The notes under the pieces: model-generated
The model's database searches: none
What the model was told of the DNA's origin: nothing
The model's input: only the letters and a program-made list of their open reading frames with translations
In this document: positions 17,699 to 25,414 of the stretch, piece after piece
How positions within the stretch are numbered: the first letter of the stretch is position 1
How the letters are laid out: the number at the start of each line of letters is the position of its first letter
NCBI RefSeq assembly: GCF_011694515.1
Contig: NZ_CP050192.1
Location: 3,668,172 to 3,732,171, forward strand
Length of the DNA: 64,000 nt
Source: Mycobacterium sp. DL592
GTDB taxonomy: Bacteria; Actinomycetota; Actinomycetes; Mycobacteriales; Mycobacteriaceae
Direction of reading: 5' to 3'
Made by a program: the position numbers and the translations under genes

Positions 17699-19332
17699 AG
17701 TGTCCTCCCGGATACCGGGGCCGCCGGGAGGGTGCCTGCCAGCCAGTGGTCGCGGGCGTCGAGTCTGCGCAGTTTGCCGCTGGACGTCCGGGGCAGGGCT
17801 CCCGGCTCGACGAGTTCGACGTGGCTGACGGCGATGCCGGTGCGCTGCAGCACGTGTGCGGCGATGTCGTGGGCGAGGTCGGGGGTTGCCGCCGGGGTGG
17901 TCTCGACGAGCAGCGCCAGGGCTTCGTCGCCGGAGCCAGCGGGCACGTAGCCGACGGCGACAGCGCATCCGGTGCGCACTCCGGCCAGTCCGTCGATGGC
18001 GGCTTCGAAGTCCTGCGGTGCGTGGTTGGCGCCGCGGATGATGATGGTGTCCTTGCTGCGGCCGGTGACGAAAAGCTCACCGCCGTCGATGAATCCGAGG
18101 TCACCGCAATCCAGCCAGCCATCGTGCAGCGCGGCATCGGTGAGGTCGGGTCGGCCGAAGTAGCCGGCCATCACGCTGGGCGCTCGCACCAGGATGCGTC
18201 CCGCCTCACTGGGTGGGACGGGGCGCGAGTCGGCGTCGCGGATCTCGACGTCGACACCGGCCAGCGGGCGGCCGACACTCACCCTGCCGTCGAGTGTTCG
18301 CAGCTCGGTGCCGGCCGGTTTGAAGGTAACGGCCAGCGCGGCCTCAGCCAGTCCGTAGACCGGCGTCATGGCCGAGTCGTGAAATCCCCAGCCCCCGAAG
18401 CGTTCACCGAACTGGCGGGCCACCTCGGCGCTGACCATCTCGGCGCCGTTGAGACACAGCGTCCAGGAACTCAGGTCGACGCCGTCGAGCTCGTCGTCGC
18501 GGATCCGTTTCAGGCACAGGCCGAAGGCGAAGTTCGGTGCGGCGGTGACGGTTCCGCGGTGCCTGGAGATGGCCCGCAGCCATGCCGAGGGGATCGCGAG
18601 GAACAGATCGGGCGCCAGCAGCACGAGTGGGCACGGAAGGTAGAACGCTGACAACAGGTTTCCGATCAACCCCATGTCGTGGTAGAGCGGCAGCCAGGTG
18701 ACCCCGACGATGTCGGTCATCCCGGCGCGGGAGAAGTAGTCGGCGATGGCAGCCAGGTTGTAGAGCAGGTTCGCGTGGGTCAGTGCGACCGGTTTGGGGT
18801 CATGTGTTGTGCCCGAGGAGAATTGGATCAACGCGATATCGTCGGGGCGCGCGGTGACCTCAGGTGGATTGTCGCCGTCGAGCTCGGCGGCGGTGATGCA
18901 TCCGAGCCGGGGTGCGGCGTGGGTGAGCGGCTCCTGCAACGCCGGGCTGATGCGGTCGTCGGTGATCACCAGCGCGGCCTGTACAGCCTGCAGCATCGCG
19001 GCGGTGCGCTGGTGGTATTCGGCGAGCTTGCCCAGCCGCACCGGCGGATACAGCGGCACCGCGATGGCGCCGGCCAGCAGCACACCGAAGAAGCAGGTCA
19101 CGAAATCGGGGCCGGTGGGTAGCACCACGGCCACCCGATCACCGGGCGCTACACCACGATTGCGCAGGCCCGCCGCGACGGCTCGGGCGCGGTGCCGGAT
19201 CTCGGCCATCGTGACGGGGTGGTCGGTCTCGTCGCGGCCGACGAAGGTCAGCGACTGACCGCCGCGGGCGGCGGCGTCAAGCATCGCGTCGAGGGTGGTG
19301 AACTTCGGTTCGACGGCAGGGGCGCCGATCAT
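17692..19332 (-). CDS. Fatty acyl-AMP ligase (FAAL, FadD-like)
   Basis: A 546-aa adenylating enzyme. Motifs: P-loop FSSGTTHDPK (171-180), FAAL-type WLPLYHDMGL (213-222), APNFAFGLCLKRI, YGLAEAAL, WLDCGDLGFI, GRSKDTIIIRGANHAPQDFE, and the C-terminal catalytic lysine in RTSSGKLRR (K520). FAALs activate a fatty acid as acyl-AMP and hand it to an acyl carrier protein rather than CoA. The ACP gene immediately upstream, overlapping by 4 nt (ATGA), is the evident partner. It probably supplies the starter or side chain. A CoA ligase is less likely given the FAAL-type motifs and the ACP. Confidence 0.88.
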   Translation of the reverse strand: MIGAPAVEPKFTTLDAMLDAAARGGQSLTFVGRDETDHPVTMAEIRHRARAVAAGLRNRGVAPGDRVAVVLPTGPDFVTCFFGVLLAGAIAVPLYPPVRLGKLAEYHQRTAAMLQAVQAALVITDDRISPALQEPLTHAAPRLGCITAAELDGDNPPEVTARPDDIALIQFSSGTTHDPKPVALTHANLLYNLAAIADYFSRAGMTDIVGVTWLPLYHDMGLIGNLLSAFYLPCPLVLLAPDLFLAIPSAWLRAISRHRGTVTAAPNFAFGLCLKRIRDDELDGVDLSSWTLCLNGAEMVSAEVARQFGERFGGWGFHDSAMTPVYGLAEAALAVTFKPAGTELRTLDGRVSVGRPLAGVDVEIRDADSRPVPPSEAGRILVRAPSVMAGYFGRPDLTDAALHDGWLDCGDLGFIDGGELFVTGRSKDTIIIRGANHAPQDFEAAIDGLAGVRTGCAVAVGYVPAGSGDEALALLVETTPAATPDLAHDIAAHVLQRTGIAVSHVELVEPGALPRTSSGKLRRLDARDHWLAGTLPAAPVSGRTLC

Positions 19333-19595
19333 GGCCGCTCCTGGATGCGGCGTAGCACCAGTGCGGCCAGGTCGCCGAGGGTGTCCAGGTCGTCGCCGTC
19401 CTCGGCGTCGAGGTCGATGTCGTAGCGGGCTTCGATCCGGAACACCAGGGACAGCAGGTGCGCGGAGTCCAGGCCGGCGTCGCGCAGCGCGGAGTCCGCC
19501 GTCAGGTCGACGGGGCCGACCTCGGCGTGGATCAGGCCGATGATGTCGTCGGTGACCGCAGCCAGGGTCGCCGGCTGCCCGTTGGGCAACGTCAT
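19329..19595 (-). CDS. Acyl carrier protein
   Basis: An 88-aa stand-alone ACP. The phosphopantetheine attachment site is Ser44 in DAGLDSAHLLSLVFRIE, followed by the acidic helix (DIDLDAEDGDD) typical of ACPs. The usual Asp-Ser-Leu is Asp-Ser-Ala here, a minor variation. It overlaps the KAS III gene upstream and the FAAL gene downstream by ATGA in each case, so the three should be made in fixed ratio. It presumably carries the acyl chain between the ligase and the condensing enzyme. Confidence 0.9.
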   Translation of the reverse strand: MTLPNGQPATLAAVTDDIIGLIHAEVGPVDLTADSALRDAGLDSAHLLSLVFRIEARYDIDLDAEDGDDLDTLGDLAALVLRRIQERP

Positions 19596-20605
19596 GTCGG
19601 CCGTCCGCCCCACCGCACGGCGGCTGCCGCCGCGAAGTCCCCCGCGTGGGCGAAGCCGGCCATCATCACGATGTCGCCCGGTTTCACCTGCCCGTCGCGT
19701 ATGGCGGCGTCGAAGTTGACCGGGATGCCGACGGCGAACAGGTTGCCGCACTCGTGGAAGGTGTCGCGGTGGTGTTCGGGGTCGATGCCCAGCGCCTCGT
19801 TCCAGTTGCGCAGCAGCAGCCGGTTGGGCTGGTTGGTGACGAGCATGTCCAGGTCGCCGGTTGTCACCCCGATGCGGTCGCAGACTGCGCGGACCACCTG
19901 GGGCACCTGCCGGTTGCCGCGGGACAGCACCTTGATGATCTTGCCCTCGTTGAACCCGACGAAGCCCTCCCCCGGTCCCGCCTCCCACCACCGCCGCGGC
20001 GGGTCGGTGGCCAGCGTCATGTCGGTGGCGTTCTCGCCGTAGTAGCGGCATTCGATGTCGAGCACGGGCGAGGTGTCCGAGAGGGTGACCAGCCCGACGG
20101 CGGCCCCGTCACCGGGCACCGACGCCTGCGCCTTCTTGCGGACCTGCTCCTGCTCGAAGATCGTGCCACCGGCGTTCTGGGCGACGGCGATCAGCGCGGT
20201 GCGCCCCGCGCCGCTAGTGAGCAGTTGGCGAGCGAGCTTGAGCATCAACACAAATGCCGCGCAGCCGCCGTTGTGGACGTCGATGATCCACTCCGGGTTG
20301 ATGCCCAGCCGGTGGGCCAGCTCGCCGCCGGCGCCCAGGATGGGCAGGTCGGGCAGCTGGGAATGGGTGAGCAGCACGTCGACCTCGTCGAGGACCCGGG
20401 GTCCGTGCCGTTCGACGAGGGTCTTGACCGCCTGCTCGATCATGTCGACGTTGGATTCGCCGCCGGCGGCGTGATGGCGGAAGTCGGGCGGGCGGAACAT
20501 CGGGTTGTCGCGCAGGTCGTCGTCACCGCTGAACTGGGTGAACCATTCTGCGGGAAGCCGCTTTTCGGGTAGATAGGTGGCGATGTCGACGAGGCTGACG
20601 GTCAT
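19592..20605 (-). CDS. KAS III (FabH-like) condensing enzyme with altered active site
   Basis: A 337-aa thiolase-fold protein. The nucleophilic Cys115 is in HNGGCAAFVLML and the Asn288 of the FabH GN motif is in HECGNLFAVG. The position of the FabH catalytic His (normally in HQAN) is occupied by Asn258 in VTNQPN. Loss of this His is known in KAS III relatives that catalyse acyl transfer or ester formation rather than decarboxylative condensation. It probably takes an acyl group from the ACP encoded next door. ATG 20605; overlaps both neighbours by 4 nt. Confidence 0.85.
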   Translation of the reverse strand: MTVSLVDIATYLPEKRLPAEWFTQFSGDDDLRDNPMFRPPDFRHHAAGGESNVDMIEQAVKTLVERHGPRVLDEVDVLLTHSQLPDLPILGAGGELAHRLGINPEWIIDVHNGGCAAFVLMLKLARQLLTSGAGRTALIAVAQNAGGTIFEQEQVRKKAQASVPGDGAAVGLVTLSDTSPVLDIECRYYGENATDMTLATDPPRRWWEAGPGEGFVGFNEGKIIKVLSRGNRQVPQVVRAVCDRIGVTTGDLDMLVTNQPNRLLLRNWNEALGIDPEHHRDTFHECGNLFAVGIPVNFDAAIRDGQVKPGDIVMMAGFAHAGDFAAAAAVRWGGRPT

Positions 20606-21255
20606 CGGGTGCGCATCCAGTCCGGGGTGACGGGCAGCCCGTGGTGATGGCGGTACTCGGCGATGGCCTTGAGGTTTTTGAGTTCCAGCAGGTGACCGGG
20701 GCCGAACATCTCCCAGAAGTCGCCGACCCACACCGGCCGCTGCGGGGGCGCGGTGTCCGGGTAGGGGTTCTTGTCGTAGAACGGATGGTGGCAGTTGGTC
20801 CACAGCACCACCGAGCCGGGCTTGTCAAACACCAACTGCGCGTCGACAACTCGCATCAGATAGATCATCCAGAGGTGCTTGCCCTGATCCCACGCGCAGT
20901 GGTAGTCGACCGTGCGGGCGTCGCGGTTGGCCGCGGTGCGGGTGTAGATCTCGGTCTCGTTGCCCAGCCGGTCGTAGGCCACCCAGAGCCCGGGCTCGTC
21001 GGTTTCGGTGAAGCCGCGCAGGCTGTAGGTCCACTCCTCCAGGGAGCGGGTGTCGGAGAGGTAGTCGAACAGTTCGTCGGGTGGGCAGTCGACGTAATCG
21101 TTGACGGTGCAGTACTCCCCGAATACCTCGTCGTGGGGGTAGACCGCGTGGATCATCTCCATGAGCACCGGGGTGGCCTTCTCCCGCGGTGAGGTCTCGA
21201 TCCGCATCAGGCCGGGCAGCGGCTCGGTGATGTCTTCGAGTGCGGGCAATGTCAT
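20602..21255 (-). CDS. SRPBCC (START/polyketide cyclase-like) protein
   Basis: A 217-aa protein whose central part reads as an SRPBCC lipid-binding fold: YVDCPPDELFDYLSDTRSLEEW (a typical START-like helix-grip start), then strands around WTYSLRGF and YHCAWDQGKH, and a long C-terminal helix. Members cyclise or aromatise polyketides or bind hydrophobic ligands. It sits between the ThDP enzyme and the KAS III gene, overlapping both by ATGA, so it probably acts on the same intermediate. It has an unusual His-rich stretch (NCHHPFYDKN, EYRHHHG) that could bind metal. The catalytic role is inference. Confidence 0.7.
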   Translation of the reverse strand: MTLPALEDITEPLPGLMRIETSPREKATPVLMEMIHAVYPHDEVFGEYCTVNDYVDCPPDELFDYLSDTRSLEEWTYSLRGFTETDEPGLWVAYDRLGNETEIYTRTAANRDARTVDYHCAWDQGKHLWMIYLMRVVDAQLVFDKPGSVVLWTNCHHPFYDKNPYPDTAPPQRPVWVGDFWEMFGPGHLLELKNLKAIAEYRHHHGLPVTPDWMRTR

Positions 21256-22943
21256 CGGTTGTCCTTCGCGGTTGATGCCAAAAATGCTGTGAAGGGCGGT
21301 ATTTCGTCAGCGGAGCATTCGACGGCCACCACCGATGGGCCATCGGCCGCCAGCGCGGCCTTGAGGGCCGTCGCGAGCTCCGCGACGTCGGCGACGTCGG
21401 TGCAGGGCAGGCCGGGGAACATCGCGGCCAGCCCGGCGCCCAGGCGGCTGGGGCCGAACCGGTTGTAGCTGTATCGCCCGCCGTAGAACAGTTGCTCGCG
21501 CGTGACGCACATCGCGTGCGCCTGGTTGTCGAACAGGACGAACGTCACGGGCAGCTGATGCTGGATGGCGGTGTGAATCTCCATGCCGTGCATGTAGAAC
21601 GATCCGTCGCCGGCGATCACGACGGTGCGACGCCGGTGCGCGAAGGCCATGCCGATGCCCGCGCCGAAGCTGTAGCCCATGCCGCCCATGCCCAGGGCCA
21701 CCAGAAAGCGCCCGCCTCGGCGCGCGGGCAGCCAGTGGATGGCGGAGGCGCCGATATTGCCGGCGTCGACCGCGATGTCGGTGTCGTCGCGCATTGCGGC
21801 GTCGAGTTCGACCATGGCGTCGCGGTAGGCCACGCCGGGTCCGGTGTGTTCGGGCGGGGTGAGTTCGGTGGGTGCGGTGTGGTGTGGGGTGCTCGGCCGG
21901 GTGCGCAGCGCGGCGGCCAGTTGGGCCAGGGTCGACTTGAGGTCGTCGGTGTGGACGTGGGTGCCGGGTAGGTGCGGCGGGGCTGAGCCGAGGGAGCCGA
22001 TCGGGATGGCGGCCAGCGCGTCGTCCAGGCCGTTACGTGCCACCCCGGGCATGCGGCTACCGACCAGCAGGCAGGCGGCGCTGCCAGCGATCGCGGTGCG
22101 GACCGCGGGATGGCCCATCACGCCGGCCACACCAAGTGCTGCGGGGGCGGCGTCCTTGGCGTCGGGCTCGGTGGCGACGGCGGCGTCGAGGGTCTTCTGC
22201 AGCTGTGCCAGTTCGGCGCGGGCGTCGTCGCGACCTACCTGGTCACCGGCGACGATCGTGACCGGGCCTGCGGTGGCGGCCAGCATCTCGATGAGCGGGC
22301 GCAGATCCGCGGGCTCCTGCGGCGCGTCGGGGATGTCGTCGTCAGCGGGCGCGTCGATGAGGGATTGCTGAATGTTCTTGGGCAGCAATAGGGCTGCTGG
22401 TCCGTGGTGCCGGGTGGCGGCGTGCAGCGCCGCGGGCAGCGCGGTGGTGATGTCGGCTGGGGTGGTGACCCGCCGGCAGAACACCGACACCGCGGCGAAC
22501 AGGGCCGCGGCGTCGAGGGTGCCGTTGACGCCGCTGGTGTCCTGGAACGGGCCGCGCCCGTCGTCGGCGGTGGCGGACTGGCCGATGAGCGCGAGCACGG
22601 GGACCCGACTGGCCAGTGACTCCCCCAGTCCGGCGACGGTGTTCAGGGCGCCGCCGCCGGAGGTGGCGATGACGACGCCGAGGGTGGGCGCGGTGCGGCT
22701 GTAGGCGTCGGCCATCGCCGCGGCGGAGAACTCGTGCTTGGCGACGACGGCGGTCATCTGCGGGTGGGCGTGGACGGCGTCGTAGAGGTCCTCGATGTTG
22801 GCGCCGTCGACGCCGAAGAGTTGCTGGATACCGCGGTGGGCGAGGTGCGCGGCGATGTAGTCGACGACCCGCAGGCGTCCGGTCCCCGCGCCGGGGTCAG
22901 CGCTGACCGGCATGGTGTTCGAGCGCAGACGCCCCCGAGTCAT
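21252..22943 (-). CDS. Thiamine diphosphate-dependent enzyme (acetolactate synthase-like)
   Basis: A 563-aa ThDP enzyme with the three-domain IlvB/decarboxylase layout. Glu71 in KHEFSAAAMADAY is the cofactor-activating Glu; the ThDP/Mg motif runs from GDGS (445-448) to Asn473 in FDNQAHAM. It would decarboxylate a 2-oxo acid and either release the aldehyde or ligate it to an acceptor (acyloin formation). It is the first gene of the operon, so the pathway probably starts or branches with a C-C ligation. Starts ATG 22943 (used here), GTG 22955 and ATG 22913 are all possible. It is unlikely to be the housekeeping IlvB given the context. Confidence 0.85.
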   Translation of the reverse strand: MTRGRLRSNTMPVSADPGAGTGRLRVVDYIAAHLAHRGIQQLFGVDGANIEDLYDAVHAHPQMTAVVAKHEFSAAAMADAYSRTAPTLGVVIATSGGGALNTVAGLGESLASRVPVLALIGQSATADDGRGPFQDTSGVNGTLDAAALFAAVSVFCRRVTTPADITTALPAALHAATRHHGPAALLLPKNIQQSLIDAPADDDIPDAPQEPADLRPLIEMLAATAGPVTIVAGDQVGRDDARAELAQLQKTLDAAVATEPDAKDAAPAALGVAGVMGHPAVRTAIAGSAACLLVGSRMPGVARNGLDDALAAIPIGSLGSAPPHLPGTHVHTDDLKSTLAQLAAALRTRPSTPHHTAPTELTPPEHTGPGVAYRDAMVELDAAMRDDTDIAVDAGNIGASAIHWLPARRGGRFLVALGMGGMGYSFGAGIGMAFAHRRRTVVIAGDGSFYMHGMEIHTAIQHQLPVTFVLFDNQAHAMCVTREQLFYGGRYSYNRFGPSRLGAGLAAMFPGLPCTDVADVAELATALKAALAADGPSVVAVECSADEIPPFTAFLASTAKDNR

Positions 22944-23111
22944 ACCTACAACCAACGCCTGCCATGCCCCGCCTGACTACTCCACTGGACTCCGACGAAG
23001 GCTAGTTCAGGGTGCTTAGTTTGCGGGGGGCTTTGGGGATCTCACAGGACACTGGGTGCCCAAGTGGATGGTCCACGCTTCCGGTGGACAAGATCGGCGA
23101 CATCGGCGACA

Positions 23112-23141
23112 CTTTAAAGGTTGGCGAACCGACCTTTAAAG
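23112..23141. promoter_or_regulatory. Perfect dyad CTTTAAAGGT-N10-ACCTTTAAAG (candidate operator)
   Basis: Two perfect 10-bp inverted arms (23112-23121 and 23132-23141) are separated by exactly 10 bp, so the half-site centres are 20 bp apart. The dyad lies about 45 bp before the likely eutB start and about 170 bp from the start of the divergent ThDP-enzyme operon. The AT-rich arms stand out in GC-rich DNA. A dimeric regulator binding here is inference; no regulator gene is adjacent. Confidence 0.6.
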
Positions 23142-23184
23142 AGATCCATGGTGGCTCTCACCCCCGCAGAACGAGGAGTCCACC

Positions 23185-24597
23185 ATCTACCACCAGCAGC
23201 TTTCCGGCGTCACGTACACGTTCGACGGCCTGGTCGATGTCATGGCGAAGGCAACACCGCTGCGCTCGGGTGACGAGTTGGCCGGGTGCGCGGCCGAGTC
23301 CGATGCCGAGCGGGCCGCCGCCGCCTGGGTGCTGGCCGACCTACCCTTGGACATCTTCCTCAACGAAGCCGTCGTGCCCTACGAGACCGACGAGGTCACC
23401 CGGCTGATCATCGACAGCCACGACCGGCAGGCCTTCTCCCCGATCTCGCACCTGACCGTCGGCGGCTTCCGGGACTGGCTGCTGGACAACGCCTCTCACG
23501 CCGACGGCACGTCCCGCATCGCCGCCGTCAGCGCCGGTATCACCCCGGAGATGGCCGCCGCGGTCAGCAAGATCATGCGCAACCAGGACCTCATCGCGGT
23601 GGCCGCAGCGATGGAGGTCAGCACCGCGTTCCGCACGACCGTCGGCGGGCGGGGCACGCTGGCGACCCGCCTGCAGCCGAATCACCCGACCGACGACCCC
23701 CGCGGGGTGGCCGCCGCCGTGCTCGACGGGTTGCTGCTGGGATGCGGCGACGCCGTCATCGGGATCAACCCGGCGACCGACTCGCCGCACGCCACCGCCG
23801 ACCTGCTGTATCTGCTCGACTCGATCCGGGATCGGTTCGACATCCCCACCCAGTCCTGCGTGTTGTCGCACATCACCACGACCATCGGACTGATCGAGGA
23901 GGGCGCCCCCGTCGACTTGGTGTTCCAGTCCATCGCGGGCACGCAGGGCGCGAACTCCGCCTTCGGGGTGAGCATCGACCTGCTGCGGGAGGGCAACGCG
24001 GCCGCGCGGTCACTGAACCGCGGCACCGTCGGCGACAACGTGATGTACCTGGAAACCGGGCAGGGATCCGCGCTGAGTTCGGGTGCCCATCTGGGCACCG
24101 GCGGCAAACCGGTCGACCAGCAGACGTTGGAGGTGCGTGCGTACGCGGTCGCCCGCGACCTGCAGCCGCTGCTGGTGAACACCGTCGTCGGGTTCATCGG
24201 CCCGGAGTACCTCTACGACGGGCGGCAGATCATCCGGGCCGGCCTCGAAGACCACTTCTGCGGCAAGCTGCTGGGCCTGCCGATGGGCGTCGACGTCTGC
24301 TACACCAACCACGCCGAAGCCGACCAGAACGACATGGACAACCTGCTGACGTTGTTGGCGGCCGCCGGGGTCGCCTTCGTCATCACCGTTCCCGGTGCCG
24401 ACGACGTCATGCTCGGCTACCAGAGCCTGTCGTTCCACGACGTGCTGCTGACGCGCCAGACCATGGGTCTGCGGCCGGCTCCGGAGTTCGAGACGTGGCT
24501 GCGCACCATCGGCATGATCGACGACGGCGGCAGGCTCACCCCCTTCGACGTGACGAGCTCGCCCCTGCGGGAACTGACCTCAGCGGAGACCCGATGA
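23185..24597 (+). CDS. eutB: Ethanolamine ammonia-lyase large subunit EutB
   Basis: The large, catalytic subunit of the B12-dependent lyase that splits ethanolamine into acetaldehyde and ammonia. Family segments are clear: RSGDELAGCAAESDAERAAA, RLQPNHPTDDPRGVA, GDAVIGINP, NTVVGFIGPEYLYDGRQ, RAGLEDHFCGKL, CYTNHAEADQND. The first ATG (23242) would delete about 19 conserved N-terminal residues (YHQQLSGVTYTFDGLVDV is encoded just upstream). No ATG/GTG/TTG occurs in frame before that ATG after the TAA at 23137. GAGGAG (23173-23178) lies 6 nt before ATC 23185, so I propose ATC as a non-standard start. It overlaps eutC by ATGA. Confidence 0.93.
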   Translation: MYHQQLSGVTYTFDGLVDVMAKATPLRSGDELAGCAAESDAERAAAAWVLADLPLDIFLNEAVVPYETDEVTRLIIDSHDRQAFSPISHLTVGGFRDWLLDNASHADGTSRIAAVSAGITPEMAAAVSKIMRNQDLIAVAAAMEVSTAFRTTVGGRGTLATRLQPNHPTDDPRGVAAAVLDGLLLGCGDAVIGINPATDSPHATADLLYLLDSIRDRFDIPTQSCVLSHITTTIGLIEEGAPVDLVFQSIAGTQGANSAFGVSIDLLREGNAAARSLNRGTVGDNVMYLETGQGSALSSGAHLGTGGKPVDQQTLEVRAYAVARDLQPLLVNTVVGFIGPEYLYDGRQIIRAGLEDHFCGKLLGLPMGVDVCYTNHAEADQNDMDNLLTLLAAAGVAFVITVPGADDVMLGYQSLSFHDVLLTRQTMGLRPAPEFETWLRTIGMIDDGGRLTPFDVTSSPLRELTSAETR

Positions 24598-25373
24598 CCA
24601 CCGACGACATCGCACACCAGCAATTCTGGGACACCCTGCGTCAAAGCACGCAGGCGCGAATCGGCTTGGGGCGGGCCGGAAATGCGCTGCCGACGCGCAA
24701 TGTCCTGGAGCTGTCCGCCGCCCACGCCGCGGCCCGCGACGCGGTGCACATCCCGCTGGACACCGACCGGTTGGCCGCCTCGATCGCCGACATCGGCATC
24801 GGGGCACCGGCGATCGTCACCAGCCGGGCCCGCTCGCGCGGCGAGTACCTGCGCAGGCCCGACCTCGGCCGGCTGCCCGCTGATCTGTCGTCGGTTCCTG
24901 ATGCTCCGGCCGACATCGGTTTCGTGCTCGCCGACGGGTTGTCGCCGACGGCGCTGATGCATCACGCGGCTGCGCTGTTGCGTGAGCTGGTCACCGAGTT
25001 GGGTGATCGGTACAGCCTTGCTGCGCCAGTGATTGCGACCCAGGCGCGGGTCGCGCTCGGCGACCACATTGCCGCCCAGGGTCGGTACACGACGCTGCTG
25101 GTGATCATCGGCGAGCGGCCCGGCCTCAGCGTCGCCGACAGTCTGGGTATCTATCTCACTCACCGGCCGCGGCCGGGATGCAATGACGCCGAACGCAATT
25201 GCATCTCCAACATTCACCCACCCGACGGTCTGGGGTACCGCGACGCCGCCCGCATTGCGGCGAACCTGGTCGCCGGGGCCCGTCAGCTCGGCCGTTCCGG
25301 TGTCGACCTCAAGGACACCTCCCGGGGCGTCGAGATCGAGGCGGGGGATGACCGGGTGCCGGAGATTCGATAG
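24594..25373 (+). CDS. eutC: Ethanolamine ammonia-lyase small subunit EutC
   Basis: A 259-aa small subunit that with EutB binds adenosylcobalamin. Typical segments: WDTLRQSTQARIGLGRAGNALPTRNVLELSAAHAAARDAVH-like N-terminus, FVLADGLSPTALMHHA, ERPGLSVADSLGIYLTH, and CNDAERNCISNIHPPDGLGY near the C-terminus. It overlaps eutB by 4 nt. No permease, reactivase (EutA), aldehyde dehydrogenase or microcompartment genes are adjacent, so this is a minimal ethanolamine-nitrogen module. The window's bluB could supply the B12 lower ligand. Confidence 0.93.
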   Translation: MTTDDIAHQQFWDTLRQSTQARIGLGRAGNALPTRNVLELSAAHAAARDAVHIPLDTDRLAASIADIGIGAPAIVTSRARSRGEYLRRPDLGRLPADLSSVPDAPADIGFVLADGLSPTALMHHAAALLRELVTELGDRYSLAAPVIATQARVALGDHIAAQGRYTTLLVIIGERPGLSVADSLGIYLTHRPRPGCNDAERNCISNIHPPDGLGYRDAARIAANLVAGARQLGRSGVDLKDTSRGVEIEAGDDRVPEIR

Positions 25374-25414
25374 GTCCCGGGCCCCTTGTCAGATCCGCGC
25401 GCCACACTGATGGT

